From Chitinophaga sp. HK235 (lineage in GTDB: Bacteria; Bacteroidota; Bacteroidia; Chitinophagales; Chitinophagaceae): a DNA stretch of 64,000 nucleotides. The DNA is taken from assembly GCF_018255755.1 (NCBI RefSeq), contig NZ_CP073766.1, forward strand, positions 868,001-932,000. The letters run 5' to 3'. A program made the position numbers and the translations under genes. Shown here one piece after another: positions 23,661 through 33,452 of the stretch. The notes below the pieces were generated by a model. That model was given only the letters and a program-made list of their open reading frames with translations. It was not told the DNA's origin and searched no databases. Position 1 is the first letter of the stretch; every line of letters starts with the position of its first letter.

Positions 23661-25262
23661 ATGAATAGACCGGAATCCATAAAAAGCCTGCGAGCAATGC
23701 CCGCCAGGACCTGGGACATGATCATCATCGGAGGAGGTGCCACAGGTCTGGGGATAGCCATGGACGCTGCTTCCAGGGGATATAAGACACTACTGCTCGA
23801 ACAGGCTGACTTTGCCAAAGGTACCTCCAGCAGAGCTACCAAGCTGGTGCATGGCGGGGTGCGTTACCTGGCCCAGGGAGATATAGCCCTGGTGCGGGAA
23901 GCACTCTATGAAAGAGGGTTATTATTGAACAACGCCCCTCACCTCGCACATAATCAGCAGTTTATCATTCCTCACTATTCATGGTGGCAAGGGCCTTTCT
24001 ATACCATCGGCCTTAAAATATATGATATGCTGTCTGGCCGTCTGAGCCTGGGTAAATCCAGCCATATCAGCAAAAACGAAGTCACCAACCGCCTCCCTAA
24101 TATCAAGGCCAGTGGCCTCAAAGGCGGTATCGTATATCATGACGGACAATTTGACGACGCACGTCTGGCTGTCAATATCGCACAGACAGCCGCAGAAAAC
24201 GGCGCCGTTATGCTCAACTATTTCAAAGTAGACGGCCTGCTGAAACAGGATGGTAAAGTAGCCGGCGTAACCACCACCGATATGGAAACAGGCGAAACCT
24301 TCCAGCTGAGCGCCCGTACCGTGATCAACGCCACCGGTGTATTTGTAGACGAGATACTGCAACTGGACAATCCCGGCGCACGTCCGATGGTACGTCCGAG
24401 TCAGGGTGTACACCTGGTGCTCGACGCCTCTTTCCTGAAAAGTACCAGTGCCATTATGATACCCAAGACTCCGGACGGCCGTGTACTCTTTGCGGTGCCC
24501 TGGCACAACAAAGTATTGCTGGGCACCACCGACACCCCGCTGGAAGCACACAGCATGGAGCCGGTAGCGCTGGAGCAGGAGATTGATTTTATTCTCAGCA
24601 CTGCCGCCCAGTACCTCACGCGCACGCCTACACGTGCCGATGTACTCAGCATGTTTGCCGGCCTCCGTCCGCTTGCAGCACCTCAGAAAGATACCGGTAG
24701 CACCAAGGAAATTTCCCGTAGTCATAAGATCCTGGTAGCTCCCTCCGGCCTGATCACCATCACCGGCGGTAAATGGACCACCTTCCGGAAAATGGCAGAA
24801 GACACTGTAGACGAAGCTATTCGCCAGGGTAACATCACTCCGGCCAAATGCAACACCAAAGGCATGCGTATCCATGGCTATCAGAAACAACCTATGGCGC
24901 TGGCCCCACTGGATGTTTACGGCAGTGATGCTGCACAGGTGCAGGCTATCGCCGCCATGCAGCCCGAACTGGCTAAAACACTGCATCCACGGCTGCCTTA
25001 TATCAAAGCACAGGTAATCTGGGCAGTTAAACAGGAGATGGCGCGCACCGTAGAAGATACCCTCGCCAGAAGGTTGCGGGCACTGTTCCTCGACGCACAG
25101 GCCGCCATAGACATGGCTCCGGAAGTAGCCTCCATCATGGCCGCGGAACTGGGTAAAAACGAGGAATGGCAAGAACAGCAGGTGAAAGCCTTTTATGCTG
25201 TAGCTCAAAATTATCTGCTGAAAAATATCCGTACACGTGAACAATTGCCTGTAACTGCCTAG
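23661..25262 (+). CDS. glpD: Glycerol-3-phosphate dehydrogenase, FAD-dependent (aerobic)
   Basis: 533 residues. FAD dinucleotide motif IIIGGGATGLGIAMDAASRGYKTLLLEQ (about 21-48), then the family sequence DFAKGTSSRATKLVHGGVRYL (50-70), and the second FAD region with WHNKVLLGTTDTPLE and APSGLITITGGKWTTFRKMAEDTVD near residue 360-385. The C-terminal helical domain (about 410-530) is typical of GlpD. It oxidises sn-glycerol 3-phosphate to dihydroxyacetone phosphate and passes electrons to quinone at the inner membrane. First gene of the glpD-glpK-glpF run, opposite the DeoR gene. A long antisense reading frame inside it is a codon-usage artefact. Confidence 0.97.
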   Translation: MNRPESIKSLRAMPARTWDMIIIGGGATGLGIAMDAASRGYKTLLLEQADFAKGTSSRATKLVHGGVRYLAQGDIALVREALYERGLLLNNAPHLAHNQQFIIPHYSWWQGPFYTIGLKIYDMLSGRLSLGKSSHISKNEVTNRLPNIKASGLKGGIVYHDGQFDDARLAVNIAQTAAENGAVMLNYFKVDGLLKQDGKVAGVTTTDMETGETFQLSARTVINATGVFVDEILQLDNPGARPMVRPSQGVHLVLDASFLKSTSAIMIPKTPDGRVLFAVPWHNKVLLGTTDTPLEAHSMEPVALEQEIDFILSTAAQYLTRTPTRADVLSMFAGLRPLAAPQKDTGSTKEISRSHKILVAPSGLITITGGKWTTFRKMAEDTVDEAIRQGNITPAKCNTKGMRIHGYQKQPMALAPLDVYGSDAAQVQAIAAMQPELAKTLHPRLPYIKAQVIWAVKQEMARTVEDTLARRLRALFLDAQAAIDMAPEVASIMAAELGKNEEWQEQQVKAFYAVAQNYLLKNIRTREQLPVTA

Positions 25263-25332
25263 CATATTACTATACCGGTAATTCCACTGTCAACTATAGC
25301 GATACTGATTATCCACGTAGAAAAAGAAAAAC

Positions 25333-26823
25333 ATGACCAAATACATCATGGCCCTTGACCAGGGCACCACCAGCTCAAGAGCTATTATCTTTGACAAGAC
25401 AGGGGCTGTTATTTCCGTTGCCCAGAAAGAGTTTACACAACTCTTTCCTGCTCCGGGATGGGTAGAGCACGACCCTTCTGAAATATGGAGCAGCCAGATA
25501 GGCGTAGCCACCGAAGCAATGGCCAAGGTGGGCCTGGAAGGCGGTAACATTGCAGCCATCGGTATTACCAACCAACGGGAAACAACCCTGGTATGGGACC
25601 GGGAAACGGGCAAACCTATTCACAACGCCATTGTGTGGCAGGACCGTCGTACCGCCGCTTTCTGTGACAACCTGAAAGCCGGTGGCAAAGAAAATCTTAT
25701 CCGTGAAAAAACCGGTCTTGTTATCGACGCCTACTTCTCCGGCACCAAAGTAAAATGGATACTCGACAACGTAAGTGGTGCCCGCGAACGGGCTGCACAG
25801 GGTAAACTGGCCTTTGGTACCGTTGACTCATGGCTGGTATGGAACCTTACCCATGGTGCTGTTCATGCCACTGATATTACCAACGCCTCCCGTACCATGC
25901 TATTCAACATTCACACCCAGCAATGGGATGCTGAACTGCTGGCATTACTGGACATCCCTGCTTCCATGCTACCGGAAGTTAAAGAGTCCAGTGAAGTATG
26001 CGGACTGACAGCGCCTGGTATCTTCGCTGCACAGATACCCATCGCTGGCATTGCCGGAGATCAGCATGCAGCCTTATTCGGACAGATGTGTACCGCACCC
26101 GGCATGGTAAAAAACACCTATGGCACCGGCTGTTTTATGTTGATGAACATCGGTGAAAAACCTATCCTCAGCAAAAACAACCTGCTTACCACCGTAGCCT
26201 GGAAAGTAAACGGCCAGACTCACTATGCACTGGAAGGCAGCATCTTCATAGCAGGTGCTATCGTACAATGGCTGCGTGATGGCCTCGGTATTATCCGCTC
26301 CTCATCTGAGGTGGAAGCCCTGGCCGCCAAAGCAGCGCAAAACGATGGCGTATACCTGGTACCCGCTTTTGCTGGTTTGGGAGCTCCGCACTGGGACCAG
26401 CATGCACGCGGCACCTTAGTAGGCATGACCCGTGGCACCAACCAGGCCCACATTGCCCGTGCTGCTCTGGAAAGTATTGCCTATCAAACCATGGATGTAC
26501 TGAAAGCGATGGAAGCCGATGCAGGCATCAGCATAAAAGAACTTCGTGTAGACGGTGGCGCTACCGGCAACAATCTGCTGATGCAGTTCCAGGCCGATAT
26601 CCTGCAGGCCAAAGTAGTACGTCCGGGTATTACAGAAACCACTGCGCTGGGAGCAGCTTACCTGGCTGGCCTGGCTACCGGCTACTGGCAAAACCTTGAA
26701 GAGATACGCAACCAGTGGCAGATGGAAAAAACATTTGCGCCAGACCTGGAGCAACCACACAGAGAAACGTGGATCGAGGGCTGGAACAGGGCTGTAGATG
26801 CCACCAAACACTGGGCCCAATAG
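25333..26823 (+). CDS. glpK: Glycerol kinase
   Basis: 496 residues, standard length. FGGY family features: ALDQGTTSSRAIIFD near the N-terminus (7-21), ATP/glycerol-site residues in ITNQRETTLVWDRETGKPIHNAIVWQDRR, the TYGTGCFML motif and the second phosphate-binding sequence RVDGGATGNNLLMQFQADIL. Phosphorylates glycerol with ATP to sn-glycerol 3-phosphate, the substrate of GlpD. 70 bp behind glpD and 57 bp ahead of glpF, so a single transcript is likely. No sign of damage. Confidence 0.98.
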   Translation: MTKYIMALDQGTTSSRAIIFDKTGAVISVAQKEFTQLFPAPGWVEHDPSEIWSSQIGVATEAMAKVGLEGGNIAAIGITNQRETTLVWDRETGKPIHNAIVWQDRRTAAFCDNLKAGGKENLIREKTGLVIDAYFSGTKVKWILDNVSGARERAAQGKLAFGTVDSWLVWNLTHGAVHATDITNASRTMLFNIHTQQWDAELLALLDIPASMLPEVKESSEVCGLTAPGIFAAQIPIAGIAGDQHAALFGQMCTAPGMVKNTYGTGCFMLMNIGEKPILSKNNLLTTVAWKVNGQTHYALEGSIFIAGAIVQWLRDGLGIIRSSSEVEALAAKAAQNDGVYLVPAFAGLGAPHWDQHARGTLVGMTRGTNQAHIARAALESIAYQTMDVLKAMEADAGISIKELRVDGGATGNNLLMQFQADILQAKVVRPGITETTALGAAYLAGLATGYWQNLEEIRNQWQMEKTFAPDLEQPHRETWIEGWNRAVDATKHWAQ

Positions 26824-26880
26824 TTTAAACGGAAACCATGCCTTCTTATCATGTAGCAAACCAACAAATCACCAATATCT

Positions 26881-27609
26881 ATGTCTCCAATTTTAGCTGA
26901 ATTTATAGGCACGGCCTTGTTGCTCCTGCTGGGCAATGGTGTTGTAGCCAATGTGGTACTTAACAAAACCAAAGGCAACAGCAGCGGATGGATTGTCATC
27001 ACCACCGGATGGGCGCTGGCTGTATACGTTGGCGTAGTAGTAGCGGGCCCTTATAGCGGCGCGCACCTCAACCCTGCCGTAACGGTAGCGATGGCATTTG
27101 CCGGCAAATTTGCCTGGGCAGATGTGCCTATGTTTGTGATCGCACAACTGACAGGCGCTATGCTGGGCACTTCCCTGGTATGGTACAACTACAAAGACCA
27201 TCTGGATGCTACGCCTGACAACGGCCTGCAACGTGCCTGCTTCTGCACGGAGCCGGCTATACGTAAACCACTGCGTAATTTCATCTGCGAAGTGACAGGC
27301 ACTTTTGTGTTGTTGTTTACCATCTTCTACTTTACCAATGCTGAGATGGGTGCAGAAAAAACACCCGTAGGACTGGGCTCTCTGGGCGCAGTACCTGTGG
27401 CTTTGCTCGTATGGGCCATCGGTCTTTCTCTGGGCGGCACTACCGGTTATGCCATCAATCCGGCCAGAGACCTGGGCCCCAGAATCATGCACGCGATCCT
27501 TCCAATGAAAGGGAAAGGACATAACGACTGGGGTTATGCCTGGATACCGGTAGCTGGTCCGTTGACCGGCGCCATCCTCGCAGCCGCCCTCTACCTGTTT
27601 CTGAAATAA
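26881..27609 (+). CDS. glpF: Aquaglyceroporin (glycerol facilitator)
   Basis: 242 residues, six transmembrane helices with two half-helices. Both NPA boxes are present: AHLNPAVTVA (about 61-70) and GYAINPARDLGPR. The aspartate in NPARDLGPR is the residue characteristic of glycerol-conducting GlpF rather than water-only aquaporin. Inner-membrane passive uptake of glycerol for GlpK. Start ATG 26881. Confidence 0.96.
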   Translation: MSPILAEFIGTALLLLLGNGVVANVVLNKTKGNSSGWIVITTGWALAVYVGVVVAGPYSGAHLNPAVTVAMAFAGKFAWADVPMFVIAQLTGAMLGTSLVWYNYKDHLDATPDNGLQRACFCTEPAIRKPLRNFICEVTGTFVLLFTIFYFTNAEMGAEKTPVGLGSLGAVPVALLVWAIGLSLGGTTGYAINPARDLGPRIMHAILPMKGKGHNDWGYAWIPVAGPLTGAILAAALYLFLK

Positions 27610-27687
27610 CCAGTAGCCATAACTGGTAAGCCTATACGCTTACCCGTACACGTTAGAAAAAATGTATACACCTGTAAATCATCAACA

Positions 27688-28620
27688 ATGAAGAAACAAA
27701 GGAATGTCCGGCTGATGGCCTGTGCCATGGCAGCTGCAGCAACCGCTTTTACAGCCTGTAAAACATCCAGACCAACCACTGCACACAACAGCGATCTTCC
27801 TGCCTTCTTTAAGGTGGGTCACCGCGGCACCAGGGGACTGATGCCTGAAAACACTATCCCTGCCATGTACAAAGGACTGGAAACAGGATCCAACACCATC
27901 GAATTTGATGTACACATCACCAAAGACGGACAGGTAGTGGTTTACCACGATGCCTCCTTCACACCATCCTACACCACTATGCCGGATGGTAAAGATATCC
28001 CGGCAGCAGACCGTAGCAAATATGTTTTATACCAGATGAACTATGCCGACATCCGGCCTTTTATCATCGGTGAAAAACCATATCCAGCCTTTCCGGAACA
28101 ACAGCGGCTCCGCTCCTATGCTCCCCTGCTGGGCGAGATGATCGACTCAGTAGAACACTATACCCGTACACATAACCTGCCACCAGCCTACTACCTGCTG
28201 GAGGTGAAATCTTCTGAAAAAACTGATGGCATTGAACAGCCTTCTCCGGAAGAATATATGAAGATCATGATGGCGGTAAAACAGTTAAAACCATTAGGAA
28301 ACCGGCTGCTGATACAGTCTTTCGACATGCGCCCGCTGCAGGTGCTGCACAAAACACACCCGCATATCAAACTGGGCTTCCTTACCGGCGACAAAAACAC
28401 CACATTCGAACAGCATCTGCAACAACTGGGCTTTACACCAGCGTTCTACAATCCATCCTACAACCTGGCAACACCAGAACTTGTAAAAAAATGTCATGAT
28501 AAAAATATACGAATCGTACCCTGGACTGTACAGGAACAGGCGGAAATGAAAAAACTGAAAGCCATCAGCGTAGACGGTATTATCACTGACTACCCTAACA
28601 GGCTGCAGGAAGCACTGTAA
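27688..28620 (+). CDS. Glycerophosphodiester phosphodiesterase, lipoprotein
   Basis: 310 residues. Signal peptide ends FTACK, so a probable lipoprotein (Cys24). GDPD catalytic residues: H45-R46 in VGHRGTRG, E54 in PENTIPA, E72 and D74 in IEFDVHITKDG, H87 in VVYHDASF. ELVKKCHDKNIRIVPWTV and DGIITDYPNRL near the C-terminus complete the TIM barrel. Hydrolyses glycerophosphodiesters (deacylated phospholipids or glycerol teichoic acid pieces) to sn-glycerol 3-phosphate and an alcohol. It is between glpF and susC, so it acts outside the inner membrane on material brought in by SusCD. Confidence 0.95.
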   Translation: MKKQRNVRLMACAMAAAATAFTACKTSRPTTAHNSDLPAFFKVGHRGTRGLMPENTIPAMYKGLETGSNTIEFDVHITKDGQVVVYHDASFTPSYTTMPDGKDIPAADRSKYVLYQMNYADIRPFIIGEKPYPAFPEQQRLRSYAPLLGEMIDSVEHYTRTHNLPPAYYLLEVKSSEKTDGIEQPSPEEYMKIMMAVKQLKPLGNRLLIQSFDMRPLQVLHKTHPHIKLGFLTGDKNTTFEQHLQQLGFTPAFYNPSYNLATPELVKKCHDKNIRIVPWTVQEQAEMKKLKAISVDGIITDYPNRLQEAL

Positions 28621-28659
28621 TTCAATCAACCAAAAAAACACAGGAAAAAAACACAGTTT

Positions 28660-31600
28660 ATGAAATTGCGAACAAGATTCCGGGCATTCCGTCCGGGCGC
28701 TATTTTTTTGCTATGCCTCGGGATCATTCTATCAACCTCCACTGCCCTGTTTGCCCAGGACCTTGCTATTACCGGTAAGGTAACCGGCACCGGCGGTATT
28801 CCACTTCCCGGCGTGAACATACAGATAACCGGCACCAGCAAAGGGGCCTCCACCAATGCCGACGGTCAGTTTAAACTGAGCGCACCGGCAGGTTCTACGT
28901 TAAAAATCTCATTTATCGGCTACCTTTCCAAAGAGGTAAAAGTAGTCAATGCACTTCCAATGCACATTACACTCGAAGAAGATGTACAAAAGCTCAATGA
29001 TGTGGTGGTAGTGGGCTATGGCACACAGAAAAAAGCCACGCTGACAGGGGCTATTACTACTGTTTCCATGACTGAAAAAGAAGGCCGGCCTATAACCAAC
29101 GCCAGTAATGCATTACAGGGCGTTCCCGGCATATTCACCAACCTGAGCAACAGTCAGCCCGGTGTAGACAGAAGCACCATCCGTATAAGAGGTGTAGGCA
29201 CACTGAGCAATAATGATCCGCTGGTGCTTGTGGATGGTATCGAATACTCCATGGACGAGCTGAATCCAAATGACATTGAAACCATCACGGTACTGAAAGA
29301 CGCTGCTGCCTCCATCTACGGTTCCCGTGCGGCCAATGGCGTTATCCTGGTGACTACCAAAAAAGGAAAAGGCGCCTCTAAAATCAACTACAGCTATTAT
29401 CGTGGCGTGCAGAAAGCCACCTATCTACCGGACATCATTACCGACCCGATCGCGTATATGATGCTAAAAAATCAGGCTAACCTGAACGAAGGAACCGCCA
29501 AAGTAGATTACACGGATGCCCAGATCACAGAATACGAAAAAGGAATGCTGACTGATCCGATCACTTATCCGGCTAACAACTGGTATAAGATCGCACTCAA
29601 GAATGGCATTATCCAGAAACATGATCTGAGTGTTTCCGGTAGCACTGACAAGTACCAATACCGGTTGTCACTGGGGTACCTCGACAGGGATGGTATTCTC
29701 TTCGGACCTGGCAACCATGAGAAAAAATACTCTGTAGGTTTGAACAGCTCTATGCAAGTAACCAAAAAGTTAAGAGCAGGCCTCACGCTGGATGGCTATT
29801 ACCGTAACTACACACAGCCTTTCTACAGCTCTACCTGGGAGTACCTCGCGAGAGCCCTGCCTATCCTCACCGATACGCTGGCAGACGGACGCTATGGTAA
29901 CTCCTGGCTGAGAACAGCCGGACGCAACAACTGGGAACACCCCCGTATGCTTTCCTACAACGGCTTACAAACAAAAGTAGTACAACGTTTCCTGGCTACT
30001 ATTTTCGCAGAATACAAACTGCCTTTTGATATCAACTACAATATCAAATTTGGCGTGGACAAATACGATGGTCAGCTAACACAGTTTACACCGCGTATGC
30101 AGACGTTTGACCCGAAAACCAATGCTGCCACCAACTGGAACAATCCCAATACAGCACCCCGTTCCTACAAAACGGACTACAATGACATGAACATTCACTT
30201 CTACAATACCCTGGATTGGAAGAAGACGTTTGCATCCAAACATAACCTGAGTGCCATGGTAGGTGCGAGTTACGACAACTTCGACAAAGATCAGTTTGAT
30301 GCCAGCATGTATGGTTATCTGGATGCTACACTGGACGCTCTGAATGCAGGCGTGTACTGGAATGCTACATCCGGCAACACTACCCGTGACGTACTGGAAT
30401 CTTATTTTGGCCGTGTAAATTATGATTATGATGGAAAATACCTGTTTGAAGCAGCTTTCCGTTACGATGGCTCTTCCCGTTTTGCCAAAGGAAACCGCTG
30501 GGGTCTTTTCCCATCTGCATCAGCAGGATGGCGTATCGATAAAGAATCATTCTTTCAGTCTAAGCTGATAGATGTACTCAAACTGCGTGCTTCTGCAGGC
30601 CAAATGGGCTCCCAGGCTGTACCCCTCTATAATTTTCTCCCTTCTGTTTATTTAGGCGAAGATTACAGTTTTGGTGGAACACTCAGTTCTGGTGGTGCTG
30701 CTAAAGATGCAGTTGACCCTAATATCAAATGGGAAGTAACAACCACCTACAACGCTGGTGTAGACATCAACCTGTTTAAAAGTCGTTTAGCCGTTACCGT
30801 TGATGCTTATAAAAAACGTACTGATGGTATCCTGCGCCAGGTTAACATACCTTCTCAGGTAGGTAATCTTAATGGACCTAAACGAAACGTAGGAATAGTG
30901 GATAACACCGGTATTGAATTGGTAGTACAGTACAAGAACAACATAGGCAACCTGGATTATGGTGTATATGGGAATGTGGCCTACAATAAAAACATGGTGG
31001 TTGACTTGAAGGGGGAAAAAATCATCAGCGGTAATACCATCACTATTGAAGGTCATCCTATAGATGCCTACTATGTATTACTGTCTGACGGCATCTTTCA
31101 GTCTAATGAAGAAGTAGCTAAAAGTGCTACACAGAGTGGCAGAACAAAAGCTGGTTATATTAAATATAAGGATATCAATGGTGATGGTATCATTAATGAT
31201 GACGACCGTGTGATATTGAACAGTTCATCATCGGCTCCCAAGTATACTTTTGGGTTTGGGTTTAACCTGGGTTATAAAGGTATTACCCTCAGTGCTTCTT
31301 TCCAGGGAATAGCCGGCATCAAGGCATATCCGGTAGGCAATCTGGCGTTACCATTCGTGAATGGCGCCAATGCTACCAAAGAATGGCTGACGGATGCCTG
31401 GACACCTGAAAAAACCAATGCCCGTTTGCCTATTGTTACTACCGCCACCAATGGAGTTGATAATTTCCGCGGTTCTGATTTCTGGTTGAGAAACAACTCA
31501 TATGTAAGAATGCGTAATCTTCAGCTGGGCTACTCCTTACCCGACAGATGGTTGTCCAAAGTAAAGATCAGTAAAGTGAATGTTTTTGTGAATGGTGAGA

Positions 31601-31719
31601 ACCTGCTGACTTTCTCCCGTTACAAAGACTTTGATCCGGAAGCAGTACTTGACCAAAGTAACCTGTACCGCTACCCTATGCTGAAAACCTTCAATGGTGG
31701 ACTGAATGTTACTTTTTAA
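28660..31719 (+). CDS. SusC/RagA-type TonB-dependent outer-membrane receptor
   Basis: 1019 residues. Signal peptide (1-32, ending LFAQ), then a carboxypeptidase-D-regulatory-like beta-sandwich domain, ITGKVTGTGGIPLPGVNIQITGT, LKISFIGYLSKEVKV (about 37-105). The plug domain follows with VVVVGYGTQKKATLTGAITTVS and the SusC signature LSNNDPLVLVDGIEYSMDELNPNDIETITVLKDAAASIYGSRAANGVILVTTKKGK (about 183-237). The rest is a 22-strand barrel ending in the usual strand with a terminal aromatic. Transports oligomers across the outer membrane together with SusD. 39 bp behind the GDPD gene, so it is probably co-transcribed with the glycerol genes. Ligand is inferred as glycerophosphodiester. Confidence 0.96.
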   Translation: MKLRTRFRAFRPGAIFLLCLGIILSTSTALFAQDLAITGKVTGTGGIPLPGVNIQITGTSKGASTNADGQFKLSAPAGSTLKISFIGYLSKEVKVVNALPMHITLEEDVQKLNDVVVVGYGTQKKATLTGAITTVSMTEKEGRPITNASNALQGVPGIFTNLSNSQPGVDRSTIRIRGVGTLSNNDPLVLVDGIEYSMDELNPNDIETITVLKDAAASIYGSRAANGVILVTTKKGKGASKINYSYYRGVQKATYLPDIITDPIAYMMLKNQANLNEGTAKVDYTDAQITEYEKGMLTDPITYPANNWYKIALKNGIIQKHDLSVSGSTDKYQYRLSLGYLDRDGILFGPGNHEKKYSVGLNSSMQVTKKLRAGLTLDGYYRNYTQPFYSSTWEYLARALPILTDTLADGRYGNSWLRTAGRNNWEHPRMLSYNGLQTKVVQRFLATIFAEYKLPFDINYNIKFGVDKYDGQLTQFTPRMQTFDPKTNAATNWNNPNTAPRSYKTDYNDMNIHFYNTLDWKKTFASKHNLSAMVGASYDNFDKDQFDASMYGYLDATLDALNAGVYWNATSGNTTRDVLESYFGRVNYDYDGKYLFEAAFRYDGSSRFAKGNRWGLFPSASAGWRIDKESFFQSKLIDVLKLRASAGQMGSQAVPLYNFLPSVYLGEDYSFGGTLSSGGAAKDAVDPNIKWEVTTTYNAGVDINLFKSRLAVTVDAYKKRTDGILRQVNIPSQVGNLNGPKRNVGIVDNTGIELVVQYKNNIGNLDYGVYGNVAYNKNMVVDLKGEKIISGNTITIEGHPIDAYYVLLSDGIFQSNEEVAKSATQSGRTKAGYIKYKDINGDGIINDDDRVILNSSSSAPKYTFGFGFNLGYKGITLSASFQGIAGIKAYPVGNLALPFVNGANATKEWLTDAWTPEKTNARLPIVTTATNGVDNFRGSDFWLRNNSYVRMRNLQLGYSLPDRWLSKVKISKVNVFVNGENLLTFSRYKDFDPEAVLDQSNLYRYPMLKTFNGGLNVTF

Positions 31720-31731
31720 TCGCACCCAACA

Positions 31732-33321
31732 ATGAATCAAATGAAAAAGATAAATTATATAATTCTGGCTGCGGGATTCCTGGCCACAGGCTGTAACAAA
31801 AGCCTGCTGGAGACTGCACCACATGACAGATATACAGAAGAATCTTTCTGGAAAACACCAGAAGCAGCCAACGCAGGGCTGACCGGTTGTTATGCCATTT
31901 TGCGGTATGATGGGTTATATGGTGGTAATAAATCATCCAGTAATACCACCGCTTTATGGGATGAAACTCTTTCACCCAATGCCTATACGAAGACCAATGT
32001 CATGAGTTTTAATGCTATCGCTTCCGGGCAGCAAATGCCGGGCAGCGGTGGTATTATCAGCTCCAGGTATAGCGATTGTTATGGTGGAATAGGCCATTGC
32101 AATACCTTCCTGAAAAAGGTAGACGAAATACCAGGTATGGACGAAAGCCAGAAAAAAATCATGAAAGGGCAAGCTCTCTTTCTGCGCGCCTTGTATTATT
32201 TTCAATTACAGAATTACTATGGAGGTGTACCGCTGATTATTGATCCGCCGAATGTTGCTACCCAGGCAACTTTGCCCAGGAATAAACGGGAAGAAGTGGT
32301 AGCACAAATACTGAAAGACCTGGACGATGCGGCGGCTGTTTTACCACTCACATACAGTGCCAGTGACAGAGGTAGAGCTACTAAAGGCGCCGCCATGACA
32401 CTCAAAGCAAGAGTACTGCTCTATGAAGCCAGCCCTCTGCTGAATCCTGGTAACGATCAAAACAAATGGGCCGCTGCTGCAACTGCCGCCAAAGCGGTGA
32501 TGGACCTGGGAGGAACAGGTTATGGACTGTTTGCCAACTACCGCAAATTGTTCCTGAAGGAAAATGAGAACAACAAGGAAGTGATCTTTGATGTACAATA
32601 CCTGTTTCCCAACCAGGGCAGTTCCTTTGACCTGATCTGTTCCCAATACAACTCAAACGCACCATTGCTGGGCCTTGCACAAGCCTATTACATGAAAAAC
32701 GGCCTGCCTATCACCGACCCCGCTTCCGGTTACGATGCCAAACGTCCTTATATCAATCGTGACCCTCGTTTACAGGGGACTATTACCTTCCCTACCGACA
32801 TGTATCAGGGTAAAACGGTGGATTCAAGCCGTTTTGCGATCACCGGTTATGGCGTAAAAAAATTCAGTGTATATGACACGCTTGCTCCTGTTCAGGCTGA
32901 TAAAGACCTTAAAGCCGGACAATCAGAAATCAATTTTATTGTGCTGCGTTATGCAGACATCCTGATGATGTATGCTGAAGCTCAGAATGAAGCGGTAGGC
33001 CCCGACGCCTCCGTATATGCCGCGCTCAATCAGATCCGCGACCGTGTAGGTATGCCTCGTTTCACAGCCGGCCTCTCCAAAGACGATATGCGTAAGGAAA
33101 TACGCCACGAAAGACGCGTGGAGTTTGCCTGTGAAGGATTATACTACAATGATATCCGTCGTTGGAAAACAGCAGAAACAGAGCTAAACGCTGATATCTA
33201 TGATTATGCCGGCAAATTACTGGAAAAACGCACCTTTAATCCCAAAAGGGATTACTGGTGGCCTATCCCAAGAACGGAGAGAGACCTCAATCCCAATCTG
33301 GAGCAGAATCCGGGATACTAG
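31732..33321 (+). CDS. SusD/RagB-type surface lipoprotein
   Basis: 529 residues. Signal with lipobox LATGC (Cys21). SusD family segments: ESFWKTPEAANAGLTGCYAILR (about 37-58), QALFLRALYYFQLQNYYGGVPLI (helical TPR-like region, about 147-169), NFIVLRYADILMMYAEAQNE and the C-terminal RRVEFACEGLYYNDIRRWKTAE and KRDYWWPIPRTERDLNPNLEQNPGY. Lids the SusC transporter and binds the substrate at the cell surface. 12 bp behind susC. A second ATG three codons in may be the real start. The ligand is not readable from sequence. Confidence 0.96.
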   Translation: MNQMKKINYIILAAGFLATGCNKSLLETAPHDRYTEESFWKTPEAANAGLTGCYAILRYDGLYGGNKSSSNTTALWDETLSPNAYTKTNVMSFNAIASGQQMPGSGGIISSRYSDCYGGIGHCNTFLKKVDEIPGMDESQKKIMKGQALFLRALYYFQLQNYYGGVPLIIDPPNVATQATLPRNKREEVVAQILKDLDDAAAVLPLTYSASDRGRATKGAAMTLKARVLLYEASPLLNPGNDQNKWAAAATAAKAVMDLGGTGYGLFANYRKLFLKENENNKEVIFDVQYLFPNQGSSFDLICSQYNSNAPLLGLAQAYYMKNGLPITDPASGYDAKRPYINRDPRLQGTITFPTDMYQGKTVDSSRFAITGYGVKKFSVYDTLAPVQADKDLKAGQSEINFIVLRYADILMMYAEAQNEAVGPDASVYAALNQIRDRVGMPRFTAGLSKDDMRKEIRHERRVEFACEGLYYNDIRRWKTAETELNADIYDYAGKLLEKRTFNPKRDYWWPIPRTERDLNPNLEQNPGY

Positions 33322-33386
33322 TATTCATCCAGCTATTTGTCCGTTCATACATAAAAGCAGACATAATTGCTGAAAACAAAATAAAC

Positions 33387-33421
33387 TTAGCGGTTCTGGC
33401 CGGAGGGACCAGAACCGCTAA
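33387..33421 (+). terminator. 13-bp hairpin between susD and pafA
   Basis: TTAGCGGTTCTGG (33387-33399) and CCAGAACCGCTAA (33409-33421) form a perfect stem with a 9-nt loop. The U-tract is weak, so it may partially terminate or stabilise the susD mRNA before pafA. Confidence 0.7.
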
Positions 33422-33452
33422 CTATTTACAGCACTATTGAAATCTAAGAATT

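Noticed and set aside
23979..25265. A 428-codon reading frame on the minus strand, inside glpD
   Set aside because: It is the mirror of the strongly biased codon use of glpD, has no recognisable domain or signal, and runs completely through a confident gene.
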